Position numbers and translations under genes: made by a program. 64,000 nucleotides of DNA from Paracoccus marcusii (lineage in GTDB: Bacteria; Pseudomonadota; Alphaproteobacteria; Rhodobacterales; Rhodobacteraceae), in NCBI RefSeq assembly GCF_028621715.1, contig NZ_CP117466.1, forward strand, positions 315,001 to 379,000, in the 5' to 3' direction. Below the pieces are notes generated by a model. The model saw nothing but the letters and a program-made list of their open reading frames with translations. It did no database searches and was not told the DNA's origin. Below are positions 26,264 to 35,275 of this stretch, one piece after another (within the stretch, counting starts at the first letter, position 1; every line of letters begins with the position of its first letter).

Positions 26264-27187
26264 TCAGGTGAAAAACGCCAGCACGCGGCGGCGCTCTGCC
26301 ATCCCCAGCCAGGTGGCCAAGGCCAGGCAGACCGCCATGACGGTCAGCGCCTTGGTGTCCCCCTCCAGCCCGAACCGGCTGGCGCAGATCATGATCATGA
26401 CATGCACGAAATAGACGAAGGCCGCGGTGCTGGCCGCGCGCTTGCCGTCCCACGCCCCCTGCACCTGCTGCGCAGCCAGGAACAGCAGCGGCGCCGCCGC
26501 CAGCAGCGACAGCATCATGTCGACGCCCCAGCCCCCGCCCGCGATCACCCGCCAGACCAGGCTTTCCCCCATCACCGCCAGCAGCGCCAGACCGGCCAAC
26601 GGCATGGCCCACCGCCGCAGCCCCGCACCCCAGCCATGCGCCAGCAGAACGCCAAGCGCAAAGAACGGAAAGATGGTGAAGACCCCGTTGCGGTAATGGT
26701 CCAGCTGGATCTCTGCCTGCCCGGTCAGGACCAGCAGCTGCAGGGCCAGCCCCGTGCCCGCCAGAAGCGCCGCCGCGACCGCGATCCGCATCTGTCGGCG
26801 CAGTACCATGACCATCACCGCCGATACCATCAGGCCCGGCAGGAACCACAGATGGAAATAGCCGAACACCAGCGTCTGCAGCGCATGCCCCGCCCCGGTC
26901 AGGTCCGGACCATAGATCGGCAGATAGATCGTCATCCACAGCAGGTACAACGCCAGGATGCGGCGCAGATACGGCCCACTGCGCCCGCCGCGCATGGCTG
27001 ACAGGAAGAAGTACCCCGAGATCAAGGCGAAGACCGGCACCGCCAGACGATAGAGGCCGTTGAACAGCACCTGCTTGACCAGCGGCGGCGCGGCCTCGGG
27101 AAATGCGCTATGCAGGGCGATGACCGTCAGTGCCAGAAGGATGCGCAACGGGTCGATGGCGCTGTTGCGCCGGGTCTGAGATGTCAT
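26264..27187 (-). CDS. acyltransferase-3-family membrane protein
   Basis: The 307-residue protein has about ten hydrophobic segments and the N-terminal signature RNSAIDPLRILLALTVIALH, where the conserved Arg and the His after the first helix match acyltransferase-3 (OafA/NodX/WecH-like) O-acyltransferases. These acetylate or succinylate surface glycans at the inner membrane. The substrate is unknown. The start is placed at MTSQTRRNS; 18 additional codons upstream show no family match. Confidence 0.82.
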   Translation of the reverse strand: MTSQTRRNSAIDPLRILLALTVIALHSAFPEAAPPLVKQVLFNGLYRLAVPVFALISGYFFLSAMRGGRSGPYLRRILALYLLWMTIYLPIYGPDLTGAGHALQTLVFGYFHLWFLPGLMVSAVMVMVLRRQMRIAVAAALLAGTGLALQLLVLTGQAEIQLDHYRNGVFTIFPFFALGVLLAHGWGAGLRRWAMPLAGLALLAVMGESLVWRVIAGGGWGVDMMLSLLAAAPLLFLAAQQVQGAWDGKRAASTAAFVYFVHVMIMICASRFGLEGDTKALTVMAVCLALATWLGMAERRRVLAFFT

Positions 27188-27272
27188 GGGCCGGCCTTTG
27201 TCGTGCAGCCCTGTCAACGGCCAAAGGCCCGTCCGGTTCACCCGCAGGGCGCGTTATCTGCGCCCTGCCCGG

Positions 27273-29231
27273 TCACGCGGCAGCGGCGCCCGGCGCGACC
27301 AGCCCGACGATGTCCATCATGATCGTGTTCAGCTGGAAATCCTTGGGCGTATAGACCCGCGCCACGCCCATCGCCGTCAGGCGCGCGGCGTCGTCGTCGG
27401 GAATGATGCCGCCGACGATCACCGGCACATGGCCCATCCCGGCGGCCTGCATGCGCGCCATCAGATCCTCGATCAGCGGCAGGTGGCTGCCCGACAGGAT
27501 CGACAGGCCGACGACATGGACGTCCTGTTCGCGGGCACGCGCGACGATCTCCTCCGGGGTCAGGCGGATGCCCTCATAGGTGATGTCCATGCCGCAGTCG
27601 CGGGCGCGGAAGGCGATCTGTTCGGCGCCGTTCGAATGGCCGTCCAGGCCCGGCTTGCCCACCAGGAACTTCAGGCGCCGCCCCAGCCGGGCGCTGACCG
27701 CATCGACCGCATCCCGAATCTCCTCCAGCCCCTCGGTCCGGTTCGAGGGCGCCTGCGACACCCCCGTCGGGCCGCGGTATTCGCCATGAACCGCGCGCAT
27801 CACGCCCGCCCATTCGCCGGTGGTGACGCCCGCGCGGGCGGCGGCGATGGACGGCCCCATGATGTTCGCGCCCGACTGCGCGGCGCGGCGCAGCGCGGCC
27901 AGCGCCGCCTCGACCGCGCTTGCGTCGCGTTCCGCGCGCCAGGCGGCCAGGCGGCCGACCTGATCGGCCTCGACCGCGGGGTCGACGACCATGATGCCGC
28001 CATCGCCCGCCGTCAGCGGCGAAGGCTCGGCCTGCTGCCAGCGGTTGACGCCGACCACGACCGTCTCGTTCGTCTCGATCCGGCCAAGGCGGGCCGCGTT
28101 CGATTCGACCAGCCGCGCCTTCATGTAGTCGATGGCCGCAATCGCACCGCCCATCTGGTCCAGCAGCGCCAATTCGTCCCGCGCGCCCTGCTTGAGGGTT
28201 TCGACCTTGGCGGCGATCACCGGATTGCCGTCGAACAGGTCGCCATATTCCAGCAGGTCGGTCTCATAGGCCAGGATCTGCTGCATCCGCAGCGACCATT
28301 GCTGATCCCAGGGCCGCGGCAGGCCCAAGGCCTCGTTCCAGGCGGGCAGCTGCACGGCGCGGGCGCGGGCGTTCTTGGACAGCGTGACGGCCAGCATCTC
28401 CAGCAGGATGCGATAGACGTTGTTCTCGGGCTGCTGCTCGGTCAGGCCCAGGCTGTTGACCTGCACGCCATAGCGGAACCGACGGTATTTCTCATCCGCG
28501 ATGCCATAGCGGTCGCGGGTGATCTCGTCCCACAGCTCGGTAAAGGCGCGCATCTTGCACAGCTCGGTGACGAAGCGGATGCCCGCGTTCACGAAGAAGC
28601 TGATCCGCCCGACCATCTCGGGAAAGCTGTCGGAGGGCACCTTGTCCCGCAGATCGTCCAGCACGGCCACGGCGGTGGCCAGCGCATAGGCCAGCTCCTG
28701 TTCCGGCGTCGCCCCGGCCTCCTGCAGGTGATAGCTGCAGACGTTCATCGGGTTCCATTTCGGCAGGTGCTGCCGCGTATAGGCGGCGATGTCGGTGATC
28801 ATCGCCAGCGACGGCGCAGGCGGACAGATATAGGTCCCGCGCGACAGGTATTCCTTGATCAGGTCATTCTGGACGGTGCCTTGCAGGCGGCTGACATCGG
28901 CCCCCTGCTCCTCGGCCACGGCGATGTACAGCGACAGAAGCCACGGCGCGGTCGCGTTGATCGTCATCGAGGTGTTCATCTGCTCCAGCGGGATCTGGTC
29001 GAACAGTGCGCGCATGTCTCCCAGATGGCAGACGGGGACGCCGACCTTGCCGACCTCTCCGCGCGCCAGGATATGATCGCTGTCGTAACCGGTCTGCGTG
29101 GGCAGGTCGAAGGCCACCGACAGGCCGGTCTGTCCGCGCGACAGGTTCGTCCGGTACAGCGCATTGGATTTCGCCGCCGTGGAATGGCCCGCATAGGTGC
29201 GGAACAGCCAGGGTTTGTCCTTGTCGGCCAT
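27273..29231 (-). CDS. ecm: ethylmalonyl-CoA mutase
   Basis: Coenzyme B12-dependent isomerase that converts (2R)-ethylmalonyl-CoA to methylsuccinyl-CoA in the ethylmalonyl-CoA pathway. The 652-residue product has the large mutase domain (KPWLFRTYAGHSTA near the N-terminus, FDLPTQTGYDSD) and a C-terminal B12-binding domain with DGHSNGAEQI (DxHxxG). It resembles methylmalonyl-CoA mutase, but its divergent pairing with ccr supports the ethylmalonyl assignment. Two adjacent ATGs exist; I chose the second because GAGGG is too close to the first. Confidence 0.93.
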   Translation of the reverse strand: MADKDKPWLFRTYAGHSTAAKSNALYRTNLSRGQTGLSVAFDLPTQTGYDSDHILARGEVGKVGVPVCHLGDMRALFDQIPLEQMNTSMTINATAPWLLSLYIAVAEEQGADVSRLQGTVQNDLIKEYLSRGTYICPPAPSLAMITDIAAYTRQHLPKWNPMNVCSYHLQEAGATPEQELAYALATAVAVLDDLRDKVPSDSFPEMVGRISFFVNAGIRFVTELCKMRAFTELWDEITRDRYGIADEKYRRFRYGVQVNSLGLTEQQPENNVYRILLEMLAVTLSKNARARAVQLPAWNEALGLPRPWDQQWSLRMQQILAYETDLLEYGDLFDGNPVIAAKVETLKQGARDELALLDQMGGAIAAIDYMKARLVESNAARLGRIETNETVVVGVNRWQQAEPSPLTAGDGGIMVVDPAVEADQVGRLAAWRAERDASAVEAALAALRRAAQSGANIMGPSIAAARAGVTTGEWAGVMRAVHGEYRGPTGVSQAPSNRTEGLEEIRDAVDAVSARLGRRLKFLVGKPGLDGHSNGAEQIAFRARDCGMDITYEGIRLTPEEIVARAREQDVHVVGLSILSGSHLPLIEDLMARMQAAGMGHVPVIVGGIIPDDDAARLTAMGVARVYTPKDFQLNTIMMDIVGLVAPGAAAA

Positions 29232-29260
29232 CATGCCCTCGCAAGAAAATGTCATCAATA

Positions 29261-29351
29261 GTATCGATACAGACACAAAGCTGCGCCGTCAATTCGCCGC
29301 AGCGCGGCGCAGTTCTGATCATTCCGACATATTATTGCGCGTAATAGTGTC
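29261..29351. promoter_or_regulatory. palindromes in the divergent ecm-ccr gap
   Basis: The 208-bp gap holds three symmetric elements: the perfect GTATCGATAC (29261-29270); CTGCGCCG-N16-CGGCGCAG (29281-29312); and GACATATTA-N7-TAATA-G-TGTC (29326-29351), nine paired bases with one extra base. The last is AT-rich and central to the gap, the best operator candidate for joint control of both genes. A weak promoter for ccr may be TTGCAT-N17-TAGGAC (29358-29386). Confidence 0.5.
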
Positions 29352-29439
29352 TGATAGTTGCATTGTTGCTTTTCATGTCGTAGGACAGAGCAAATCGGCG
29401 CGGTGATTCTGCACTGCGGCACAGGACAGGAGAAAGACG

Positions 29440-30729
29440 ATGGCTCTCGACGCACCCACCCCGATCGCGCCCTACGACGCCCCGGTCAAAGACCTGTACG
29501 CCGTGGGCGAGATGCCCCCCCTGGGCCATGTGCCTGCGCGCATGCATGCCTGGGCGATCCGCCGCGAACGGCAGGGAGAGCCCGATCAGGCCATGCAGCT
29601 GGAGGTCGTGGACACCCCCGCCATCGACAGCAACGAGGTTCTGGTCCTGGTGATGGCGGCGGGCGTCAACTACAACGGGATCTGGGCGGGCCTGGGCAAG
29701 CCGATCAGCATGTTCGACGTGCATAAGCAGCCCTATCATATCGCCGGATCGGATGCGTCGGGGATCGTCTGGGCGGTGGGCGACAAGGTCAAGCGGTGGA
29801 AGGTCGGTGACGAGGTCGTCATCCACTGCAACCAGGACGACGGTGACGACGAGCATTGCAACGGCGGCGATCCAATGTTCTCGCCCACGCAGCGGATCTG
29901 GGGATACGAGACGCCGGACGGCAGCTTTGCCCAGTTCACCCGCGTGCAGGCCCAGCAGCTGATGCCCCGGCCGCGCCACCTGACCTGGGAGGAATCGGCC
30001 TGCTATACGCTGACGCTGGCCACGGCGTACCGGATGCTGTTCGGGCACGAGCCGCATGAGCTGAAGCCGGGCATGAACGTGCTGGTCTGGGGCGCGTCGG
30101 GGGGGCTTGGCTCCTATGCGATCCAGCTGATCAACGCGGCGGGCGGCAACGCCATCGGCGTGATCTCCGAGGAGGACAAGCGCGACTTCGTCATGGGGCT
30201 GGGCGCGAAAGGGGTCATCAACCGCAAGGAATTCCGCTGCTGGGGGCAGCTGCCCACTGTGAACACGCCGGAATACAAGGAGTGGTTCAACGAGGCGCGC
30301 AAGTTCGGCGCGGCGATCTGGGACATCACCGGCAAGGGCAACAATGTCGACATCGTCTTTGAACATCCCGGCGAGGCAACCTTCCCGGTCAGCACGCTGG
30401 TCTGCAAGAAGGGCGGGATGGTCGTGATATGCGCGGGTACCACGGGGTTCAACTGCACCTTTGATGTGCGGTACCTGTGGATGCATCAGAAGCGCATCCA
30501 GGGGTCGCATTTCGCCCATCTGAAGCAGGCCAGCGCCGCGAACAAGCTGATGCTGGAACGCCGCCTGGACCCCTGCATGTCCGAGGTCTTCCCCTGGGCC
30601 GAGATCCCGGCCGCGCACATGATGATGCTGCGCAACCAGCACAAGCCGGGCAACATGGCGGTGCTGGTCCAATCGCCGCGGACCGGGCTGCGCACCTTCG
30701 AGGATGCGCTGGAGGCCGGCCGGCGCTGA
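29440..30729 (+). CDS. ccrA: crotonyl-CoA carboxylase/reductase
   Basis: NADPH-dependent reductive carboxylation of crotonyl-CoA to (2S)-ethylmalonyl-CoA, the committed step of the ethylmalonyl-CoA pathway for acetyl-CoA assimilation. The 429-residue medium-chain dehydrogenase/reductase has MRPGMNVLVWG-type cofactor region seen here as LVWGASGGLGSYAIQLI and the N-terminal VNYNGIWAGLGKP. Length matches Ccr (about 430). GGAG lies upstream of the ATG. It is divergent from ecm, and the two act two steps apart, joined by an epimerase not in this window. Confidence 0.95.
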   Translation: MALDAPTPIAPYDAPVKDLYAVGEMPPLGHVPARMHAWAIRRERQGEPDQAMQLEVVDTPAIDSNEVLVLVMAAGVNYNGIWAGLGKPISMFDVHKQPYHIAGSDASGIVWAVGDKVKRWKVGDEVVIHCNQDDGDDEHCNGGDPMFSPTQRIWGYETPDGSFAQFTRVQAQQLMPRPRHLTWEESACYTLTLATAYRMLFGHEPHELKPGMNVLVWGASGGLGSYAIQLINAAGGNAIGVISEEDKRDFVMGLGAKGVINRKEFRCWGQLPTVNTPEYKEWFNEARKFGAAIWDITGKGNNVDIVFEHPGEATFPVSTLVCKKGGMVVICAGTTGFNCTFDVRYLWMHQKRIQGSHFAHLKQASAANKLMLERRLDPCMSEVFPWAEIPAAHMMMLRNQHKPGNMAVLVQSPRTGLRTFEDALEAGRR

Positions 30730-30730
30730 C

Positions 30731-30777
30731 CTGCGTCCCGCGACGTGCCGGGGGGCCTGCCGCCCCCCGGACCCCCC
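30731..30777. repeat. GC-rich dispersed hairpin repeat, copy 1
   Basis: Directly after the ccr stop: TGCGTCCCGCGACGTG followed by CCGGGGGG-CCTGCCG-CCCCCCGG and a C-run. A second copy with the same core follows the helicase gene at 32636. Both lie between convergent genes, where such a hairpin could act as a bidirectional terminator without T-runs. Confidence 0.7.
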
Positions 30778-30795
30778 GCGCGGCGGTGCATGGGG

Positions 30796-31002
30796 TCAGA
30801 CCTTGCGGTCGCCCTCTCCAGCGCGGCGGCATTTCCATTCGCGAACCTGTTCGGTCGGATGGGTGGCCACCCATTTCGCCAGCTCGGACTGGCTCTGCAG
30901 CATGCAGGTGAACAGGCCGTTCCGTTCCTCGAACAGCAGGCTGTGATCGCTGCAGCGCTGTGGGTCGGCGAGCAGGCAGGTGACGAAGAACAGTTCGATC
31001 AT
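30796..31002 (-). CDS. small Cys-containing protein of unknown function
   Basis: Sixty-eight residues starting MIELFFVTCLLADPQRC with four cysteines overall (in VTCLL, QRCSD, FTCML, EWKCRR). The cysteine spacing and an AGGAGAG ribosome-binding site 7 nt before the ATG make this a real gene rather than a chance frame. I recognise no named family. The start of the coding frame further upstream is rejected because it lacks a ribosome-binding site. It converges on ccr across a GC-rich repeat; a role near the ethylmalonyl-CoA pathway is speculation. Confidence 0.72.
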   Translation of the reverse strand: MIELFFVTCLLADPQRCSDHSLLFEERNGLFTCMLQSQSELAKWVATHPTEQVREWKCRRAGEGDRKV

Positions 31003-31100
31003 CGCGTCTCTCCTGTTGGGGTGCCCGCAGGCACGGTGCCCGGGGCGGAAAAGTTGCACGGCGCTTTGCCTTGGCCGCGAAGGCAGGCTAAGGGTCTGGC

Positions 31101-32633
31101 ATGAACAGTCCCGTCCCCGCCCCGACCCTTTCGCGCGATCAGGCCGATGCCTGGGACGCGCTGGCCGAAACCTTCGGCGCGGCGGGCATCGACATCATCG
31201 CAGAGGAACTGCATCCGCCCCAGTCGGGAAAAGGTCGCGTCATGGCGGTCATCGGCAAGGCCGGATCGGGCAAGACGCTGATGCTGTCGCAGATCACCAA
31301 GGCCCTGCTGGAGGCGGGGGTCGAGCTGATCAGCCCAGATTACGAAGGGCGGCGCCGCAAGGACCGGCGTAGCGTCGCCATCCTGGCGCCGACGAACAAG
31401 GCGGCGTTCGTTCTGCGCATGCGCGGCGTGCCCGCCACGACGATCCACCGGATCCTGTACACCCCGGTCTATGATCCGCAATACGAGAAGATCGCCGAAT
31501 GGCTGACCGGGGCGGCCGAACGCCCGGTCATCGCGGAACTGTCGGACACGGCACTGGACCGGGCCAAGGCGTTCTATGACCAGCATGCCTCGATCCCCGG
31601 GGCGCTGGCCACGGCCGGGTTGCGCGGGTCGGATTTCATCCGCGGCTGGACCAGGCGCGAGGAGGGGCTGGACGTCGGGCTGATCGACGAGGCCTCGATG
31701 CTGGACGAGAAGCAGTTCGAGGACCTGCGCGAGATCTTTCCCGTGCTAGTCCTGTTCGGCGACCCCGCCCAGCTGGCCCCGGTCGGCCAGTCCGGAGAGA
31801 TGGTGTTCGACAAGCTGGCGCCGGCGCAGCGCCTGATGCTGAGCCGCATTCACCGCCAGGCCGACGACAACCCGATTCTGGACCTGGCCCATGCGTTGGC
31901 CGACGATCAGCTGGGCTTTGACGATTTCGAGCAGATGATCCGCGATGCGGCGCGCAAGGACGACCGCGTGGTCTGGGCCGAGCGGGTGGAAAGCGACCTG
32001 ATGGCGCGCAGCCCGGTCCTGGTCTGGCGCAACGCGACGCGCATCCGGCTGATCCATGCCTTCCGCACGGCCTTCGGCGCGCCAGGGGACGCGCTGCTGC
32101 CCGGAGAGCCGCTGATCTGCGACGGGCTGGAGCTGCCGCTGAAGCATCGCAAGAAGCGGATCGATCTGGAGGCGCGCGGCCTAATCAAGGGAGCGCAAGT
32201 GGTCTATCTGGGGCCGGGCCGCAAGCCGGGCTTTTCGCGCCTGCACGTGATCGGGGCCGAGGACCCGCGCCTGTCGGCCGCCAGCATCGTCAAGATCGAG
32301 ATGCCGGACGAGGACGAACCCTTCATCCCCTTTGCGGCGCGGATGGGCGCGGCTTTTCTGCACGGGGCGGCGGTCACGATCCACAAGGCGCAGGGCAGCC
32401 AGTGGCCCGAGGTGCAGGTGTTCGGCCCCGACATCAGCGCCGCCGCTTGGTCGAACCGGTCCGAGGCTGGGGTCCAGCTGTGGAAGCGGCTGACCTATGT
32501 CGCCATCACCCGGGCGCAGGAGAGGCTGTACTGGGTGACCAAGGCACGGCTGGCGCGGCCCGCAGGGCCGTTGACGACGGACGATCTGGCGGCCCCGTCC
32601 GCGCCCCTGGCACTGGACGCCGAGGAAGCGTGA
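31101..32633 (+). CDS. ATP-dependent RecD-like DNA helicase
   Basis: The 510-residue superfamily 1 helicase has Walker A GKAGSGKT (about 52-59), LAPTNKAA (motif Ia), Walker B LIDEASM, GDPAQLAPV (motif III), a middle insert with KHRKKRIDLEARG, and the C-terminal HKAQGSQWPEVQVFG and YVAITRAQERLYW (motifs V/VI). This is the stand-alone RecD2/TraA-like layout without RecBC partners. It likely works in DNA repair or recombination. It ends at the second GC-rich repeat, before a convergent EcsC gene. Confidence 0.88.
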   Translation: MNSPVPAPTLSRDQADAWDALAETFGAAGIDIIAEELHPPQSGKGRVMAVIGKAGSGKTLMLSQITKALLEAGVELISPDYEGRRRKDRRSVAILAPTNKAAFVLRMRGVPATTIHRILYTPVYDPQYEKIAEWLTGAAERPVIAELSDTALDRAKAFYDQHASIPGALATAGLRGSDFIRGWTRREEGLDVGLIDEASMLDEKQFEDLREIFPVLVLFGDPAQLAPVGQSGEMVFDKLAPAQRLMLSRIHRQADDNPILDLAHALADDQLGFDDFEQMIRDAARKDDRVVWAERVESDLMARSPVLVWRNATRIRLIHAFRTAFGAPGDALLPGEPLICDGLELPLKHRKKRIDLEARGLIKGAQVVYLGPGRKPGFSRLHVIGAEDPRLSAASIVKIEMPDEDEPFIPFAARMGAAFLHGAAVTIHKAQGSQWPEVQVFGPDISAAAWSNRSEAGVQLWKRLTYVAITRAQERLYWVTKARLARPAGPLTTDDLAAPSAPLALDAEEA

Positions 32634-32635
32634 TT

Positions 32636-32677
32636 GCGTCCCGCGACGCCGGGGGGCTGCCGCCCCCCGGCCCCCCC
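32636..32677. repeat. GC-rich dispersed hairpin repeat, copy 2
   Basis: Starts 3 bp after the helicase stop: GCGTC-CCGC-GACGC, then CCGGGGGG-CTGCCG-CCCCCCGG and CCCCCC. It matches copy 1 with a few changes. Two such elements 1.9 kb apart, each in a convergent gap, point to a genome-wide family of small repeats. Confidence 0.7.
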
Positions 32678-32682
32678 TGCGG

Positions 32683-33474
32683 TCAGCGCGATGATCGGTC
32701 GGGGGGCGTCTGGCGCCGGATGGACAGGCGCAGCGCTTCGGTCAGGGCCTCCTGCGGAATGCCGGTTTCATGGGACAGGCGCATGACGCCGAAATGGACG
32801 CGGGCCAGTTCCTGATAGTAGCGGGCAAAGGTATAGTTGATGGACGCGCCGACCACCGCGCCGAACACCGGCGCCGCCTGCGCCGCCATCTTCTGCCCAA
32901 GCGAGACGGACAGGCGCGGGGCGACCTTGCTGACCATGCTCTGCACCGTCTGGCCGGTCACCGACAAGCGTGCCGCAAGCATGCCCAGGTCGGTCTGATC
33001 GTCATCGGCCATCGGACCCGCGGCGGCGAAGATGCGCAGGCATTCCAGGCGCACTTCCTCGCTTTCGGGATCAAGGCCGTGTTCGGCGGCGATGTCCAGC
33101 ATGGCGCGCAGCAGCAGCGTGACCGTGAACGGCAGTTCGACCAGCGCGCCCGCGAAACCGCCGACCCCGCCCGCCGCACCGCTGACGGTCGAGGCCATGC
33201 GGTTGAACCAATCGCCCCGGTCCCGCACCACCTTGCGCGACTGGCTGGCGGCACCAAACGCCCGCGTCAGCGCGGCCCGCGTGACGCTGTCCAGCCGCGA
33301 CCGCACGAAGCCCGGCAGGCGTTCGATCAGCCCTTCGGCGCCGTTGCCGATGCGGGACATGATCTGCATCCCCAGACCCCCGGCCTCCAGATAGCGCAAC
33401 GCCAGACGATCGATCTGGGCGTGCAGCGCCGGATCAGTGATGGGGGGAAGGACGAGGGGTTTCGGTTCTGTCAT
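32683..33474 (-). CDS. EcsC-family protein
   Basis: The 263-residue protein matches EcsC family organisation: a helical N-terminal part, the Gly-rich hydrophobic GAAGGVGGFAGALVELPFTVTLLLRAML (centre VGGFAGALVELPFTV) and a C-terminal segment AAPVFGAVVGASINYTFARYY. EcsC was named from the Bacillus ABC exporter locus but its biochemical role is unknown; members may be membrane-associated. The start MTEPKPLVL lies inside the end of the upstream GNAT gene, giving a 41-nt overlap. Confidence 0.82.
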   Translation of the reverse strand: MTEPKPLVLPPITDPALHAQIDRLALRYLEAGGLGMQIMSRIGNGAEGLIERLPGFVRSRLDSVTRAALTRAFGAASQSRKVVRDRGDWFNRMASTVSGAAGGVGGFAGALVELPFTVTLLLRAMLDIAAEHGLDPESEEVRLECLRIFAAAGPMADDDQTDLGMLAARLSVTGQTVQSMVSKVAPRLSVSLGQKMAAQAAPVFGAVVGASINYTFARYYQELARVHFGVMRLSHETGIPQEALTEALRLSIRRQTPPDRSSR

Positions 33475-34030
33475 CAGCGGGCCTTTTCGGAGGGTCGACC
33501 TGGGTGCAAGCCGTGGGGTCCGGCGCGGGCGGGTCTGCGGGGGGCCGGGTCTCTCGCTGGACGGGGCCTGCCACGTTAACCCATGCATCCGGCCGAAGTT
33601 CCAGCCCCAGCACCCGGTCGGGGTTCGTAGGCGGCGGCATCACCACATCGTCAAGGCGCTGAAAGCCGAAACGGCTGTAATAGGGCGCGTCGCCCACCAG
33701 CAGGACCCGGTCGAACCCCATCCGGCGCGCGCGCGTCAGGCTGTCGCGCATCAGTAGCCCGCCCAGACCCTCTCCCTGCGCGGTGGGGTGCACGGCGATG
33801 GGCCCCAGCAGCAGCACGGGCCGGTCGTCCACGCGCACCGGCCAGAACCGGATCGCGGCCATCAGCGTGCCGCCCGCATCGCGCAGCACAAGGCACAGTT
33901 CGGCCACCCGCGGCACCCCGTCGCGCAGGCGATAGGACGACAGCGCGGTGCGACCCGGCGCAAAGCACAGATCGTACAGGCCCTCGACCTCGGGTTCGTC
34001 GGCGGGCGTCTCGGGGCAGATCTCGTACAT
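33434..34030 (-). CDS. GNAT-family N-acetyltransferase (YhbS-like)
   Basis: The 198-residue product has a GNAT fold with [20 protein letters not shown] (acetyl-CoA loop) and [11 protein letters not shown], which is typical of YhbS-type acetyltransferases. After about residue 155 it continues in a Pro/Asp-rich tail ([10 protein letters not shown]...) with no fold, which overlaps the start of the EcsC gene by 41 nt. The tail may be a recent extension by loss of an earlier stop. Confidence 0.88.
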   Translation of the reverse strand: MYEICPETPADEPEVEGLYDLCFAPGRTALSSYRLRDGVPRVAELCLVLRDAGGTLMAAIRFWPVRVDDRPVLLLGPIAVHPTAQGEGLGGLLMRDSLTRARRMGFDRVLLVGDAPYYSRFGFQRLDDVVMPPPTNPDRVLGLELRPDAWVNVAGPVQRETRPPADPPAPDPTACTQVDPPKRPADDRTETPRPSPHH

Positions 34031-34142
34031 CGCGCCTCCTTGCTGTCGGGCGGGCGTTTAGCACGGGTGCAAGGCGGGCGAAACATTGCGTCGCGCGAAA
34101 AAGCGGGGCAGGTTGGCGCCCGAACCCACAAGGAGGCCGCCC

Positions 34143-34745
34143 ATGTTCTATCGCCCCGAAGCCGGACACGGCCTGCCGCACAATCCCTTCAACGCGATCA
34201 TCGCCCCCCGCCCGATCGGCTGGATCTCGACCCGCGGGTCGCAGGGCGACAACCTGGCGCCCTATTCCTTCTTCAACGCCGTGGCCTATGTGCCGCCGCA
34301 GGTGATGTTCGCCTCGACCGGCGCCAAGGGCGACCGCCCCGGCACCAAGGACAGCGTGGCCCAGATCATCGAGACGGGCGTCTTCTGCGTGAACATCGCC
34401 ACGGGCGATCTGCGCGACGCGGTCAACGCGACCTCGGCCCCGCTGCCCGCGGGGGCCAGCGAATTCGCAGCCGCCGGGATCGAGGCCGCCGATTGCACCA
34501 CCATCGACTGTCCGCGCGTGGCAGGCGCTGCGGCGGCGCTGGAATGCCGCATGACCCAGATCGTGCCGCTGGCCGGCCAGGCGAACTTTGCCGTCTTCGG
34601 CGTGGTTACCGGCATCCACATGCGCGACGATTGCGTCGTGGACGGGCGGTTCGATCCGCGTGCCGCGGGCGGCTGGATTGCGCGTCTGGGATACAAGGAC
34701 TATGCCGCGGTGACCGATCTTTTCGAAATGGACCGCCCTGCATGA
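34143..34745 (+). CDS. flavin reductase-like FMN-binding protein
   Basis: The 200-residue protein has the flavin-reductase-like split barrel: [34 protein letters not shown] and [11 protein letters not shown]. Such proteins reduce flavin or act as partners of monooxygenases; no partner is encoded next to it. The start is placed at MFYRPEAG with AAGGAGG 6 nt upstream. It overlaps apt by 4 nt, so the two are co-transcribed. Confidence 0.88.
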   Translation: MFYRPEAGHGLPHNPFNAIIAPRPIGWISTRGSQGDNLAPYSFFNAVAYVPPQVMFASTGAKGDRPGTKDSVAQIIETGVFCVNIATGDLRDAVNATSAPLPAGASEFAAAGIEAADCTTIDCPRVAGAAAALECRMTQIVPLAGQANFAVFGVVTGIHMRDDCVVDGRFDPRAAGGWIARLGYKDYAAVTDLFEMDRPA

Positions 34746-35275
34746 GCCGCACCGTCAAGGACTATGTCCGCTCCATCCATGATTTCCCGCATGAGGGGAT
34801 CATCTTCCGCGACGTGACTACGCTGTTCGCGGATGCGCGCGGGTTCCGCATGGCGGTGGACCAGATCCTGCACGCCTATGCCGGGACCCGTATCGACAAG
34901 GTGGTGGGGCTGGAGGCGCGCGGCTTCATCCTGGGCGGCGCGGTGGCGCATCAGCTGTCGACCGGCTTCGTGCCGATCCGCAAGAAAGGCAAGCTGCCCG
35001 GCACCGTCATCTCCGAGGCCTATCAGCTGGAATATGGCGAGGCGATCATGGAGATTCATGACGACGCGCTGAAGCCCGGCGAAAAGGTCCTGATCGTGGA
35101 CGACCTGCTGGCCACCGGCGGCACGGCGGCGGCGGCGATCACGCTGTGCCGCAGGCTGGGCGCCGAGGTCATCGGTTGCGCCTTCGTGATCGACCTGCCC
35201 GAACTGGGCGGGCGCAAGGTTCTGGAGGGCATGGACATGCCGGTCCACGCGCTCTGCGAGTTCGAGGGGGCCTAG
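34742..35275 (+). CDS. apt: adenine phosphoribosyltransferase
   Basis: Purine salvage: adenine plus PRPP to AMP. The 177-residue product has [35 protein letters not shown] and the PRPP-binding [16 protein letters not shown], all Apt signatures, at normal length. The start overlaps the flavin reductase stop (ATGA). Its TAG stop shares the tetranucleotide CTAG with the stop of the convergent FAD oxidase gene. Confidence 0.96.
   Translation: MSRTVKDYVRSIHDFPHEGIIFRDVTTLFADARGFRMAVDQILHAYAGTRIDKVVGLEARGFILGGAVAHQLSTGFVPIRKKGKLPGTVISEAYQLEYGEAIMEIHDDALKPGEKVLIVDDLLATGGTAAAAITLCRRLGAEVIGCAFVIDLPELGGRKVLEGMDMPVHALCEFEGA

Noticed and set aside
30748..30770. Ordinary rho-independent terminator after ccr
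   Set aside because: The stem is strong but no T-run follows on either strand, so it is listed as a repeat with possible terminator role only.
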